A stretch of DNA of 64,000 nt from Chimonanthus salicifolius (GCA_013350335.1 CM023536.1:7956207-8020206); one strand, 5' to 3'; numbered from the stretch's first letter, positions 12,201-23,853 are shown. Notes: generated from the sequence alone by a model not told the origin. A program made the numbers and translations.

Positions 12201-14456
12201 ATTATTAGAAAATCATGACCTCATAATATTTTTGAAGTAGAACTCACTCCCAAAAACTAGAGAGATAGGTGTTTAAAGTGTTATATAGAGTTACTGGTTT
12301 CACAAATTAACCAATGTTCTCACGTGTAGCTGTACCCTATAGCTGCATGCAGAATCTACTCTGATACTATATTAGAAAACCATAACATGATACATTCATG
12401 AGGTAGAACTCACTCACACAAGCTAGTCATTGAGATAAAAGTGTTATATAGAGTTATTGATTTCACAAATTAACAGAAGTGAGACTTTTTATCAATTCAC
12501 AACAACAATATATTAGGTAGGAGAGTCTCTAAAGCAAAGTGTGAATATAAAATCTTTCAATACATCAAATAGACAGCGACTTGAAAATTGACTAGCCAAC
12601 TCATTTTCACTTACCTTCAATAACCCATACTTATTTTTTCCTTTCTAGTAGAACACCAGCTCAGATTGAAGAATTAAGCTATAAATTTGATGATTTCCAT
12701 CAAAATTTACAATCAACTTTGCCAAGTTCTACTTCTAAAAAACAACAAAAAAAAATTGAAATGGCCCTAATAGATTTACAAGTTTTTGTAGCTTGAATTC
12801 TGTTTTGAGATCATTGGCATGTTTTCAAATTATATGCAGATGGATACAAATTAAAAGTTGAGAGCAGCAAGACATACATGCTGCGCCTCATCAATGCTGC
12901 ACTCAATGAAGAGCTTTTCTTCAAAGTTGCTGGACATTTGATGACTGTTGTTGAAGTTGATGCTGTTTACACCAAACCCTTTAAGACTGATACTCTGCTC
13001 ATTGCCCCTGGCCAGACAACTAATGTTCTTCTCACTGCTGATAAGGGCTCTGGACAATACCTTGTCACTGCCTCTCCATTCATGGACACACCAACTGTTG
13101 CCGTCGACAATGCAACTGCGACCGCCGTAGTACATTACACCGGCACGCTCGCAACATCTGCAACCACCCTCACAATTCCCCCTCCCACAAATGCCACAGC
13201 GGTCGCGAACAACTTCACCAATTCTCTTCGCAGCCTAAATTCGAAACTTTTTCCGGCTAATGTGCCATTGACTGTTGATCATTCCCTGTTTTTCGCCGTC
13301 GGCATGGGTGTTAATCCTTGCCCGACATGCCTCAATGGTAGTCGGGTTGTTGCAGGTGTCAACAATGTTACCTTTGTCATGCCAACAACTGCAATCCTTC
13401 AAGCACATTATTTCAATATAGGTGGTGTCTTCACCACAGATTTCCCGGGCAATCCTCCCACTCCCTTCAATTATACTGGTACACTCCCTACAAACATGCA
13501 AACCAACAATGGTACCAAAGTTTATAGGCTTGCTTACAACTCTACAGTACAAGTTGTGTTACAAGATACAGGATTTATCGCCCCTGAGAACCATCCGATT
13601 CACTTGCATGGATACAATTTCTTTGGGGTTGGAAAGGGATTGGGGAACTTTAATTCAACGACTGATCCTGCCAATTTCAATCTTGTCGACCCAGTTGAGA
13701 GGAACACAATTGGGGTCCCCATGGGTGGATGGACAGCAATAAGATTCAGAGCAGATAACCCAGGTATGATTGATTGGAGATTTTAAATAATCTAAACCAC
13801 ATATTATAGTGTCTCATCCATAATTCAAAAATGTGATAATTTCATTGTCTAGTTTTTATTTATTTATTTTTTGGGTAACATGGGTATCCCCGTTGGGGTT
13901 GGATGCAAACGAGTCCTACGTTGAAAGTGTAAAGGGAGATGTAGAGATTTATAAAGGACTTGGGTCTTTTCACCTAATGAGCTAGCCTTTTGGGATGGAT
14001 ACACAGTTCTAACAAGAGGTATCTGAGTCAGATCTCAGGATACCTCATGTGGACTCAGCAGATCCCCTAGGTGGAAAGGATGGCTGACCTCATTCGGGGA
14101 GGATTGTTGGTGGGGCTGGCTGTGAACAAGTCCCACATTGGAAGTGTAGATAGAGATTTAGGGATTTATAAAGGACTTGCTCACTCACCCAGTCCTAACA
14201 TCTCCACCCTATATTGGAGGTGAGACTCATCTTACTGATGGACAAAACCACCTGTAAACCTCTTGTACTAACAATTTAAATGAAGTTGTATTGTTAATTT
14301 TTTTTTTTTTCTATTATGATTGCAGGTATTTGGTTCTTGCATTGTCATCTAGAAGTACATACTTCATGGGGACTTAAGATGGCATTTTTGGTGGACAATG
14401 GTAAAGGCCCTAATGAATCACTTTTACCACCTCCAAGTGATCTTCCAACCTGTTAG
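9224..14456 (+). CDS. Laccase (p-diphenol:O2 oxidoreductase), LAC4/LAC17-like
   Basis: Secreted blue multicopper oxidase; this class oxidises monolignols in the cell wall during lignification. The exons I derived are 9224-9316, 10305-10456, 11335-11579, 11906-12040, 12840-13763 and 14326-14456. All borders are GT/AG and phases agree, giving 559 residues, normal for plant laccases. Residues 1 to about 24 form a signal peptide ([17 protein letters not shown]). Copper ligands are intact: HWHG 81-84, HAH 126-128, HPIHLHG 460-466, HCHLEVH 522-528. The T1 axial position ten after Cys523 is Leu533, as in high-potential plant laccases. Many N-x-S/T sites are present. The C-terminal [20 protein letters not shown] block and [12 protein letters not shown] suggest the LAC4/LAC17/LAC2 lignin group. 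Introns 4 and 5 carry small retroelements that leave the splice sites intact. The exact subgroup needs a phylogeny. Confidence 0.95.
12204..12475 (-). mobile_element. Probable TRIM retroelement in laccase intron 4
   Basis: Two direct copies of about 105-110 bases (about 12204-12313 and 12370-12475) share TTATATAGAGTTA and TTTCACAAATTAAC. Between them CTCTGATACTA is the reverse of a TAGTATCAGAG primer-binding site for initiator Met-tRNA, so the element reads on the minus strand. The interior is only about 56 bases. Ends are blurred and I found no clean target duplication. Confidence 0.5.
12889..12909 (+). promoter_or_regulatory. Predicted miR397 target site in laccase mRNA
   Basis: The 21 bases encode the conserved LINAALN segment. 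They pair with the plant miR397 sequence as I remember it at every position except one G:U wobble (T instead of C at 12895). miR397 is known to cleave LAC2/LAC4/LAC17-type transcripts, so this laccase is probably under that control. Degradome data would confirm it. Confidence 0.85.
13891..14200 (+). mobile_element. Probable TRIM retroelement in laccase intron 5
   Basis: LTR-like direct repeats at 13891-14014 and 14105-14200 share GGATTTATAAAGGACTTG-like sequence and end in CTAACA. Directly after the first copy comes AGGTATCTGAG, close to the TGGTATCAGAG primer-binding site. Directly before the second copy is the purine run GGGGAGGAT, which fits a polypurine tract. The interior is about 90 bases and non-coding. 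No target duplication is clear. Confidence 0.6.
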
Positions 14457-14526
14457 CCAACTCAAAGCTCCAAATTCAGCCAGTACAAAGTAGTAGTAAA
14501 GGCAAAGAGATGAAAATGAGAGAGCA

Positions 14527-14532
14527 AATAAA
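14527..14532 (+). terminator. Laccase polyadenylation signal
   Basis: AATAAA lies 71 bases after the laccase stop codon, the only canonical hexamer close downstream. Confidence 0.6.
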
Positions 14533-14865
14533 CACAGCAAGATTTTTAAGATGGAAGACATTTTGTCTTTTTTTTTTTCGCCTTTTTTGTTGTTTGATAA
14601 TCCATTGTATGTATGCATTTATATCTATTTCAATGTATTGAAATTCCAAAGGATCTCAAGAATAATTAATCAGATTGTTTTATACTTCAAAAAAGATTTC
14701 ATTTGGGATTGAAAGATTGTCTTCCAAATGCATTAGCAGTGAGTATTACATGACTAAGCCCATAATGTTGGGTTTGAGTTCAAACATTTAGCATGACAAA
14801 AAATATTGTTTTGATCTTGATATCTTCACTTTGAAATATTTTTAACTTTAAACAATAGTCGTAGT

Positions 14866-15086
14866 AATAACAAGGGGTTGGCCAAGTAGTTGAGACAGAA
14901 GATTTCAGAATTGAGGTCTTGAGTTTAATCCCTGGTGACTCCAATGAAGGGTCACTTCTCAATGGGATATGTAAAGAGTAAGGTCCCACTACATGAACTC
15001 AGCATGTGTGTATAGGGAGGCATGCACATGTCCTGAAGAAGTAGTCGGGTGAGACACCTAAACACCTTCGGTCATAAAAAAAAAAA
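14866..15086 (+). mobile_element. SINE with 15-bp target duplication
   Basis: A 220-base element with GGTTGGCCAAGTAGTTGAGA (A-box-like) and GAGTTTAATCCCTGG (B-box-like) near its 5' end and a poly-A tail. It is flanked by AACAATAGTCGTAGT (14851-14865) and AACAATAATCGTAGT (15087-15101), a 14/15 duplication typical of target-primed insertion. It lies about 400 bases after the laccase stop. Confidence 0.8.
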
Positions 15087-15101
15087 AACAATAATCGTAG
15101 T

Positions 15102-16735
15102 TTTAAATTGTTTGATCAATTGACATGCTTGATCATTTTACATCATTAAAAGCATATTCATAATGTCTCCTGCTCAAATTTTTTTATGATGTATACTTGT
15201 TCAATGCCATTTGTATTGCATACTTGTAAACACTCCAATTTTTTCAAATTCGATTTTTTTGCCTACATATTTTCCAATAAAAACTCAATCCACACTCCAC
15301 ATAGCTCAAATAGACCCCATGACTCAATTTGAAACTAAACTCCATCCAAATTGGCCACTAAAAATGTGCATTAGAGCCATTGAACAGGACAACTTTTTAT
15401 TGGTTGCAAGACAAATTTGTAAGTGTTGATACTGCAGAATCAGAAAAGGATTTTGACCCACTCTTATCTCCATGTATCCTGCCATCTTTTTACCATGTCA
15501 ATAAGAACCAAATCTAACTCATAATCGCCACCTAAAACCCAAATTATGCATTTTATTTGTTATAAAGGACAAGTTTGTAGGGGCTGATTTTATAGAACAA
15601 GTTTGTAAGGGCTGATGACAATGACGTCGGGGGTGTCTGAACACCTTTATTCGGTATAACTAGAGACGCTTTCTTTTATAACATAGGTTTTCTCACCTTA
15701 TATTGGATGTGAGACTAATCTTGCATATACATGAAACCACCCACAAACCTTGTGTATTAAGTAAATTCAGGAGGAGTTGAACCCCTGACCTCTACTCTAA
15801 TCCTAAAAGTTTAGACCAACTGATCTATCATCATGACACTTAACGAGAATCTTTTGATGTATTGTACCAATCATAATCCAAATATTTTTTTTTAATTGTT
15901 AAAATGAAAGGCGAACTTGATCTCGTCTAAATAATGCATTCTAGAGTGAAAAGTGGAGGTTTCCCTTAATCCCAACAATGATGGCAAGAAAGGTTGATTT
16001 CATTTTAATGCCCATTTTCAAATGGGCCCAATCAGTGCACTCGGGCCCAGACCTGTTTGATGAAACGGCCCGATTTTGATGGACTTGACCCATTTAGACA
16101 AAACCAACGAATTTCAGTCATGTCTACGTCAGCTATGATTTTTTTAGTTGATAATCAATTTATTTTCTCATCATTTAGGTAATATAGAGGTAAATTCCAC
16201 ACTTAATATGTTTGAGCAGTTAATGCAATATTCAATTTGATGGTTAAATAGCACCACTATTGATACAATGTGATTTACATCAATGAGTGTGCTGCCCTAA
16301 ATTTTTTGACAAACAATTGTAATTCACGGGGCTATAGTCTATGAATTTTCCTCAAGGCCTATTTTGATTTTTTTTTTTTAATGGGGTCTTTGTATATTAT
16401 AATAGAGTTATTGTATATTATAGTAGTTTTGGGTGTATGTCTCTCTGTTGTATATTTTCTTTCTTTTAAAATATTTCGTTTGATTAATTAAAAAAAAAAA
16501 AAGTAAATTTCAACTTTCATTACAAACATTTAAGAACCACACGGAACTCATTTCCTTTCAAGAAGTGAGGCCACCTAAAAGAACAATGATTTTGAAATAG
16601 TTTTCGTGAAAACTCAGAGTGCACAATAAAAGCAATGTTGTGCCGAACACAGGTATAAATAGAAATCAATTCTGATAGCCAACTAATGTAGACTAAGGTA
16701 GTGTAGAAAAACCTTGTTTAGTTCATAGAATCAGT
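15102..16735. other. No gene seen
   Basis: A repeat fragment at about 15690-15840 (TATTGGATGTGAGACTAATC) resembles the sequence just after the intron-5 TRIM (14208-14260). A poly-A run lies near 16490. Frames are short and give no recognisable domain. Confidence 0.5.
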
Positions 16736-17055
16736 CAATGTTATCAGAATTGACATTTGGGTTCAACTGGAGTCAAGTATTAATATAATATAAATATTAT
16801 ATATAAAATTAAGTAAACTATTTTTTACCAATAATATTAATATAAATATTAAAAATAATATTTAAACTCTGAATAATATATCAAAATAGTGAAAGATATG
16901 TGATAGAATGATCAAACTTTAAGAAAAAATATTTGAAATTGATAAATACCTTTCATATTTGAAGGATTTACTTCTCAACCTTATTAAAACCATATTTAAT
17001 ACAAAATTCAACTTGAAAATGGCCGAAACAGTGTTCTTTTTGAAAAAAAAAAAAA
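16736..17055. mobile_element. Truncated CAATGTT-family MITE
   Basis: CAATGTTATCAGAATTG followed by TTTGGGTTCAACTGG and an AATATAATATAAATAT run matches the left half of the copy at 30564-31049. I found no right terminus, so the copy is truncated or too diverged. Confidence 0.5.
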
Positions 17056-18650
17056 TTCCAACTGACATTATGCAGTATTAATTAATATTACCAACAATAA
17101 TATGACTAAATTATCAACCATATATATATTGAGATTTGAATCTAAGCTTTGCCCTTACATAGATCTGACTCACTCACTTCCAAAATAGCTGAGAGTGGGA
17201 GATAGCCATAGATGCAAAATAGCCCATTAATATTAATATTTTAAAGTTTTATTTAATTATTTTTTAAACATTTTCTAGAAGGAATTGCATTTATTGATAT
17301 GGCCCAGAAGTCCAGTGTCATGCCTATAATACATCTAAAAGAGTCACATCTCCCTTCAACAACTCTGGCATACACAAAAAAAAGCAACCACATTTCAATG
17401 TCATGTGTTTACTTTCCTAAGTTAATGAGAGGACTACTGATTTGAAGTTATTTTTTTAAAATTAAGTTATATTAGATTTTTAAATGTAATTGTATAATTA
17501 TATAATAATATTTTTTAAACTATGTAAAACTATTGAATCCAACATTAAATGAATCAAATAAAAAATCTATAAAATTTATTACACTTCTTTCATTCATTCA
17601 TCCAACAATAGATTTTATAATTTTATAAATTTTAAAAAATATATATTTAAGATAAATAAACAATTTAAATTTTAAAAAGTGGAGTCCATAACTTCATATA
17701 TCCCAAATAAGGGTTACAATCTCTGCCCTAGGTGCCGTAGGTACGTGATTTCAGCTGATAATCGATAATATCATTAAATATCATTTATTTATTCGTGGGC
17801 CTAGTCAATATCTTGGCCAATTTGGTCGTTATAGGTCAAATATCGGCTGATATTTCTGATTTTAAATTTTTTTTTTTAAAATTAACCTTCTTTCAATTTA
17901 TTTTTTTAATTTAGAAAAAGACAATATTTTGAAAAAAGAAAAAGGAACGATATTGTTACCGGCTTACCGCTGACACCAAAACTGCTCATGCCTGTTATTT
18001 TTGAGATTACGATGAGAGGACGAGATCATTCCTCCATATATTCGAGCTTCATAACCATTAAGCAGCAGCTCCATTTTAGGCCTAAATTGAGTTATGAATA
18101 TTAAAAATGTAATTGAACTTTTGATAATTTAATAATTTAAAATAATTAATTTATAATTAATTCATTTATGTGTAAAATTTCAACTTATTTTTATATAATT
18201 TTTAAATTGAACTATACATTTGATGGAGATCAAGATCAAACCATATTTTATCTAACATAACCCCATTATTTAAAAATGGCTGTAACTTTATAAGAATACC
18301 AGTAATAAATACATTGAGTGAAATATGTAATACGTGAACTTGACCAACCTGACCGGCATGACTCAACCCGATAAATCATGCGGGTCGGGTCAGCCGGTCG
18401 AATTGGATTGAAAAGACAAAAATCCACATAGAATTCGAGTTGGGTTGAGTTGAGGAATTTTTAAGTTAAACTAATCTGACCCGACTAAAATTAGGCTAAA
18501 CTGGGTTTAGAATGCGAGTCGAGTTAGAATTTGATTGAGTCGGGTGAGTCGGGTAAAATCGAATTTCATAAATATTGACTTGAGTCGAGTTGGATTTTAA
18601 GAAATATAATCTGATTTCAGCCCTACTGTATCTTATAAAATATACGTTGA
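17056..18650. other. No gene seen; decayed repeats
   Basis: About 17735-17865 holds GCCGATA/TATCGGCTGATAT words related to the hAT-like element at 23620. About 18300-18600 is a degenerate array of GGGTTGAGTTGAG and GGGTCGGGTCAGC words. No coding frame is supported. Confidence 0.5.
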
Positions 18651-18661
18651 TGATAAAAATT

Positions 18662-19292
18662 GGCACGACTTATAGATACTCGAATTTTCTGCCTCTACAC
18701 ACCCGATTTCGGATTTTTAGGTCAAATTACCATTATACCCCCGCATTTTTACTTATCCGAAAAAACTGCCAATTCATTTCGGCATTCGTTCGGATGAATG
18801 ATTCATCCGAACGAATGAACGTATATATGTTAATTCGTTCTAATGAATAAAGCTGTTCATTCGAACTAGTGGGCATATATATGTCATTCGTTCGAATGAA
18901 CGGGTTGATTCATTCAAACGAATAACATTCGAGTGAACGAGTGTAAAATACCAGTGCTCTCGAATGTCATTCGTTCAAATGAACGGGTTGATTCATTCAA
19001 ACAAATGACATTCCAGAGAACGACTGTAATTTTCTATTGCTCTCTGATACATTCGTTCGAATGAACCAACTCATTCATTCGAACGAATGAACACTGTTCT
19101 GCCCATTCGTTCGAATGAACTAAATTTACACTTCGGTATTTGTTCGGATGAATCATTCATCCGAACAAATGCCGAAATGAACGAGCAGTTCGTTCGGATG
19201 AGTAAAAGCACGGGGGTAAAATGGTAATTTGACTCAAAAATCTTAAATCGGGTGTGTAGATACAAAAAATCCAGATGTCTATAAGTCGCGCC
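18662..19292. mobile_element. Non-autonomous MULE-like foldback, ATTCGTTCGAATGAAC core
   Basis: It begins GGCACGACTTATAGATAC and ends, reversed, GGCGCGACTTATAGACAT. The inverted arms run over 110 bases inward through TCTGCCTCTACACACCCGAT to AAATTACCATTATACCCCC. The flanks are identical TAAAAATT (18654-18661, 19293-19300). The core is an array of about a dozen ATTCGTTCGAATGAAC palindromes and variants. The order of arm blocks (ATAGA-ACC, TCTGCC, ACACCCGATTTC, AAATTACCATT-CCCC) parallels the MULE at 35565-42288. Confidence 0.75.
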
Positions 19293-19300
19293 TAAAAATT

Positions 19301-20026
19301 TAGAATGATAGATTCCCCTCCAAAACTCTAAAGTCTAAACATTAAAAATTCTCGTCTCTTCACAAATAAAACATGGAAATAAGCCTTTTTATAATACGAT
19401 AATTCAAAACAAACGTACCACAATCGACAAGTTTGACTACAATGTTTATAGCCGTTTAAGATTTTTTATTTGAAAAGAAAATCCAAATAGTTCATTTTAT
19501 ATGAATACAATTACTTAGAACTTTAATGGCACGTTTGTTGAGATCTTTATATTTTTATTTCCACCTATTTTTCTAAATAATATAATTCTTGAGCCACTTT
19601 TTCTGAAAAATTAAAAAAAATGGAAAGAAAAAACATTTTTTCATTGAGAGTTAGGGGAAATGCTTTCTTAGAAACTTAACAAGGTAAATACCCTAAACAC
19701 CTTGATCATATTATATCTGACTCGACTTATTAAATGAGTTGGCATGAATAAATCAAACGTAAACAAGTTAATGTAATTTAATTTAATCTAACTTAACTTA
19801 TTTATTAAATAAATTAACTCAATGAAGATCCAACAGATTCAAACCAATTTATTAAATAATTCACAAATTTGAGCACCTAGCCAAGTTTAACTGCGTCAAT
19901 CCTACTTACCCATTTCTCAAAAGTTTAATAAAAATAGACTCATACTTAACTTGATCCACTTATTAAAACGGTTTACCCAATCAAGCAATCTTAAGTGGCA
20001 ATTCAACCCATATATGTTCTAAACAA
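19301..20026. other. No gene seen; degenerate repeat
   Basis: From about 19690 on this is the TTATTAAATGAGTT-type repeat seen at 1-600. It continues on the other side of the element at 20036-21022, which therefore inserted into it. Confidence 0.5.
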
Positions 20027-20035
20027 TTTTTTAAA

Positions 20036-21022
20036 GGCACTCTATATAGACACCTGGTTTTTCGAATGAAATTACTATTATACCCCTCTATATATATTCA
20101 TCCGAACGAACTGAACAGTACAATTTCACTTCGTTCGGACTTATGTTCATTCGTTTAAATGATCACTTAGGATCATTCGAACGAATGTGTATTCTCATTC
20201 ACTTCCTCAAGCTGGTCCTTTTCAGACTTGGCTTATGTTTTGGCTGCACCCCCATATTCCTCAAGTTTGTCCTCTTCAAACTTGGCCCATATTTTGGCTG
20301 CATCCCCATATTCCTCAAGTTTGTCCTCTTTAGACTTGGCACATGTTTTGGCTACATCCCCATATTCAGCTGATTTGCTTTGAGATCTGCAAGCAAACAT
20401 GACACTGCTTTTTTTTTTCAAGACAGAATCCAAAATAGCACACTAAGGACCTATGCTGCATGAGTTGCCAAAATTACTTTGAGGAATTGTTGACTGATAC
20501 TTGGTATCTCTAGAACTAGCTCTCCATTGTGTGTCTTGTGCACCACATCATTCTTTGATATTTACCATGTCACATTGTGTGTCTTGTGCACCACACTTAC
20601 TTAAACATTCTTTGACATTTACCATGTCACATTGTTTACTCATCAAAGGAACATACTATTTTTAGGGTGTATCCAAACTGATCATTCGAACGAATAAACT
20701 TATACATGTTCATTCGCTCGAATGATTCAAACTGATCATTCGAACGAATAAACATATATAAGTTCATTCGTCCGAACGAACTGAAATGACATTGTTCTAT
20801 TCGTTCGGATGAGTATTACACTGATCTGTTCGTTCGGGTGAGTATATTCATTCGAACGAACAGAAATTATACTGACAGTTCATTCGGACGAGTATATTCA
20901 TCCGAACGAACTGAAACAGTTCGTTCGGATGATAGAACACGGAGGCATAGAATGGTAATTTCACCCGATTTAAAAAAATCGGGTGTGTAGAGGCAGAAAA
21001 ATCGGGTATCTGTATAGCCCGC
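20036..21022. mobile_element. MULE-like foldback carrying a foreign segment
   Basis: The left end GGCACTCTATATAGACACC and the right end (reversed) GCGGGCTATACAGATACC lead into the same blocks as the element at 18662, including TCTGCCTCTACACACCCGAT and AAATTACCATTCTATGCC on the right arm. ATTCGTTCGAATGATC-type palindromes sit near both ends. The middle, about 20190-20680, is unrelated and non-palindromic, which looks like captured sequence. The flanks TTTTTTAAA and TTTTATTAAA are an imperfect duplication, so the exact borders are uncertain. Confidence 0.65.
20204..20433 (-). other. Captured fragment with 54-bp tandem repeats
   Basis: Three 54-base units (about 20204-20364) start with TTCCTCAAGTTTGTCC-like sequence. 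On the minus strand they read as 18-residue repeats of the form KLEEYGDAAKIWAKFEED within an open frame that starts at 20433. The frame is charged and predicted helical. The period is a multiple of three and the units differ mostly by single bases, consistent with a coding origin. I do not recognise the source gene. No signal of an intact gene is present. Confidence 0.45.
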
Positions 21023-21032
21023 TTTTATTAAA

Positions 21033-22510
21033 TAGATTAACTTGAGTGTCAAAATAAGCTTAAGTGAATTAACCCTTAGCTTATTTATTAACTGATTATC
21101 TAATCTTTCCTGCATGTAACACAAAATCATTAATTAAGCTAGTTGACCCAACTTGAACAGTTGGCCCAACTCAAATAACACTAAATGGGTTAAACCAACC
21201 CACTCTTGAGATAACTCATTCATTAGAGTTGATCTGGCCAAATTACACACTTAACTTGAATGGTTTATCCAATTAACTCATTTATTAAATAGTTGACTCA
21301 TCCAATACCTTCCGATCTCAACTTATTTATTAAATCAATTTTAATAAATAGTGGATTATAATAGATTAATCAAATCCAACTAAACCCGTTTATTAATTTT
21401 CTTTAAGCAGGTAGGTGACAATCTAACACAAGAAGATTTTTAGTGTAGAAAATGATTTTCTATCAACATAATGTATCAAAATAAGTTTTTCTACTAAATA
21501 TTTATTTTATAAGAATATCAACAAACGCATCAAAGATTTTAATTATACGGTATAATTGATAAATTCAATTTTTTAATGATACAGAACTCAAAGACTCTCG
21601 TCTCTTTTCGAGTACAAGGACTTTGGATAAAATTTTGAATGCAATCATGTCATCCACAAGTCAAATTACGAGAAAACTCAAACCAAAGTTTAATTAATAG
21701 CAGCGTATTATTGCAAGTTGCAACTAAAAATTAATTAATAGCGGCATATTGTTGCAAGCTGCAACCATAACGTTATGTTTGAATCTTAATAACTTCTTTT
21801 TAACCGGTTGATAAAGATAATAATTTGATGGGGCTTAGAATCCACTTCAAAAAATAAAAATTTTGAGTTCGATTCTCATTTCACCACAATATTACTCCAC
21901 GTAAATTTACTTAATGTGTATAAACAAAAAAGTTTGTACACACTTCAAAAATTGAAAGAATCCTTTAGACTACTGTAATTATTATAAAGATAAAGATTAG
22001 CTTATTAAAATTATATTTTAAATATTAGTAATAAAGAGACAAGAGGCGCATGGAAATGATGAATCTACAGATAACTTGTGTTTAACTTTTAAAAAGAATA
22101 TTAAATATCTACATTTATTATAGGCATGTGGCCCACCTGAGAAGCAAGCAGGCAAAAGCAAACAAGTTGACATTAATACAGATTCCATCAGTAATGGATG
22201 GTAAGGTGTCTCTGCCGACTTATTTTGTTCAGTCACCGTCATATCCATTGACAATGGTGATCAGCCTACCCTTCCAAAGGGTCAGACTCATTCAATCTCA
22301 TTTAAGAAAAAGAGAGCTCAAGCCTTCATCTTTGGACGTGGCTCCATTGATTGGTCCCTTTCTTATTCTATATGGTTGAAGGGTTTTTCTAAAATGAAGC
22401 ACTCTATTATTAATTAATTAATTCACGGACTCCATCTATATAGATTTTTTTTTAATTTATGTGTAGAAAATTTCAGATATATTTCTATTAAATTTACGGA
22501 GAGTATTTTT
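21033..22510. other. No gene seen
   Basis: 21033-21420 continues the TTATTAAAT-type degenerate repeat. A SINE-like segment with GAGTTCGATTCTCA lies at about 21825-21960. Two short unrelated open frames near 22018-22379 show no domain. Confidence 0.5.
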
Positions 22511-22514
22511 ACCG

Positions 22515-22660
22515 AGTAAGACATCATCAAGATTAGTCTGTGAGATTTGAACTACCTTTATCTCTTAAATCATCACAAAGATTAGTCTGTAGAAGTCGAA
22601 CCTTGCACCTCCTGTCTCAGGAGGTGGGAGGTAACCATCTGATCTAACCCATTTATTAGA
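22515..22660 (-). mobile_element. SINE-like copy
   Basis: The minus strand reads GGTTAGATCAGATGGTTACC (A-box-like), then GAGACAGGAGGTGCAAGGTT and a box-B-like GGTTCGACTTC. Ends are not resolved. Confidence 0.4.
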
Positions 22661-22669
22661 TATTTGATA

Positions 22670-23611
22670 TTTCAATCTCAACAATTTCTAATTTTTTTAC
22701 TTTAAGTTGTTCAATATTTCAACTTCACATTTATTATTTCTTTAAAAGATACCCATTTATACCTTTTTAATAAATGAGAATAAGTATATTATATAAATGG
22801 TTGTGATCTATTAAAATTATAAAGTCAAAAAGTCTTAGAATTAGGCTAATCTGCATTTGCTAATAAGCTTTGTGTTGATAATTTTTAAAATTATGCTTTA
22901 AAATAATAACATTAAGAGTTAGGATTAATGATAAGATGAGATTTAGTCCATCAAAATAATTACTCAATTTCTCACATGTCATATCTTATCTTGTAATTTA
23001 AAACCCTAAAAAGAGGGCCACAAGAGATACTTCTGGGGTCCATTATCATGACGCATAAAAAAATGCAATCAATATGTTGTGTATCTACCATAACGTAGCA
23101 AAAAAAATCACAGTCGATACGTATCGGCCTCAACGAGTGACGGACAGGTTCTGAATGGGTGCGGACAAGAGAAGAATAGTTGTCGAACAGGTGTGACCAT
23201 TGCATACGGGCGTAACAGCCAACTATATCGGTGGACCACTTTTTTTATGCCAGATTATCATAAAGTTACACTTGTAGATTGAAACTAATTTTGAGCAATT
23301 CTAATTATTCAGTCTAATTTTCAATTCAAAAATTTTTAAGTGCAAGAAAGGGTATTAGTCTATTAGTGTTATTCATTATTATTGGATAAAAATGAGATTA
23401 ATGCTAAACTGAATGCATGACATTTATGATATATGGTCTATGTGACAGTAAACTTCATTCTAATTGCACCAATATAAATGGTCATAGGCTTTAATCAGGA
23501 GAAAGAAAGTGATTTTTTGAATGGACAAAGGTGATGATCTACATTTAATTGGTTTTTAATATCTTAATATGTTGTCTATGTCCTTCACAAATATACATAT
23601 CCATCTGTACT
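22670..23611. other. No gene seen
   Basis: AT-rich DNA without supported frames or terminal repeats. Confidence 0.5.
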
Positions 23612-23619
23612 GTTGCACT

Positions 23620-23853
23620 CAGGGGTCGAAAAAATGGTAGCGGCGAGATATCGACCGATATTTCGTTATCGGCCGATATCTCAACCGATAAATTTCTCCC
23701 TCCTTTTTTTTTTTTTAACAAAAACAGCCGATATCGGTCGATATTGTGATATTGCCCGATATGATTCGGTCAAGATATCGGCGATATGATAAGGTTTTAA
23801 AACTGTATCATATCAGCCGATACGATTTGTATCGGCTCATATTCAGACCCCTG
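23620..23853. mobile_element. hAT-like MITE with TCGGCCGATAT core
   Basis: The ends are CAGGGGTCGAAAA and, reversed, CAGGGGTCTGAATATG, a hAT-style CAGGG terminus. The flanks GTTGCACT (23612-23619) and GTTACACT (23854-23861) match at 7 of 8 bases. The 234-base body is packed with ATATCGGCCGATAT variants. Related words occur at 17735, 25690, 25907-26110 and 52733-53018. Confidence 0.72.

Noticed and set aside
9224..14456. Laccase as a pseudogene because of intron insertions
   Set aside because: All six exons join in phase, all copper ligands are present and the splice signals are intact.
18780..19200. Regular ATTCGTTCGAATGAAC repeats looking like a CRISPR array
   Set aside because: Spacing is irregular, units are palindromic and part of an inverted-repeat element with target duplication, in a plant nuclear genome.
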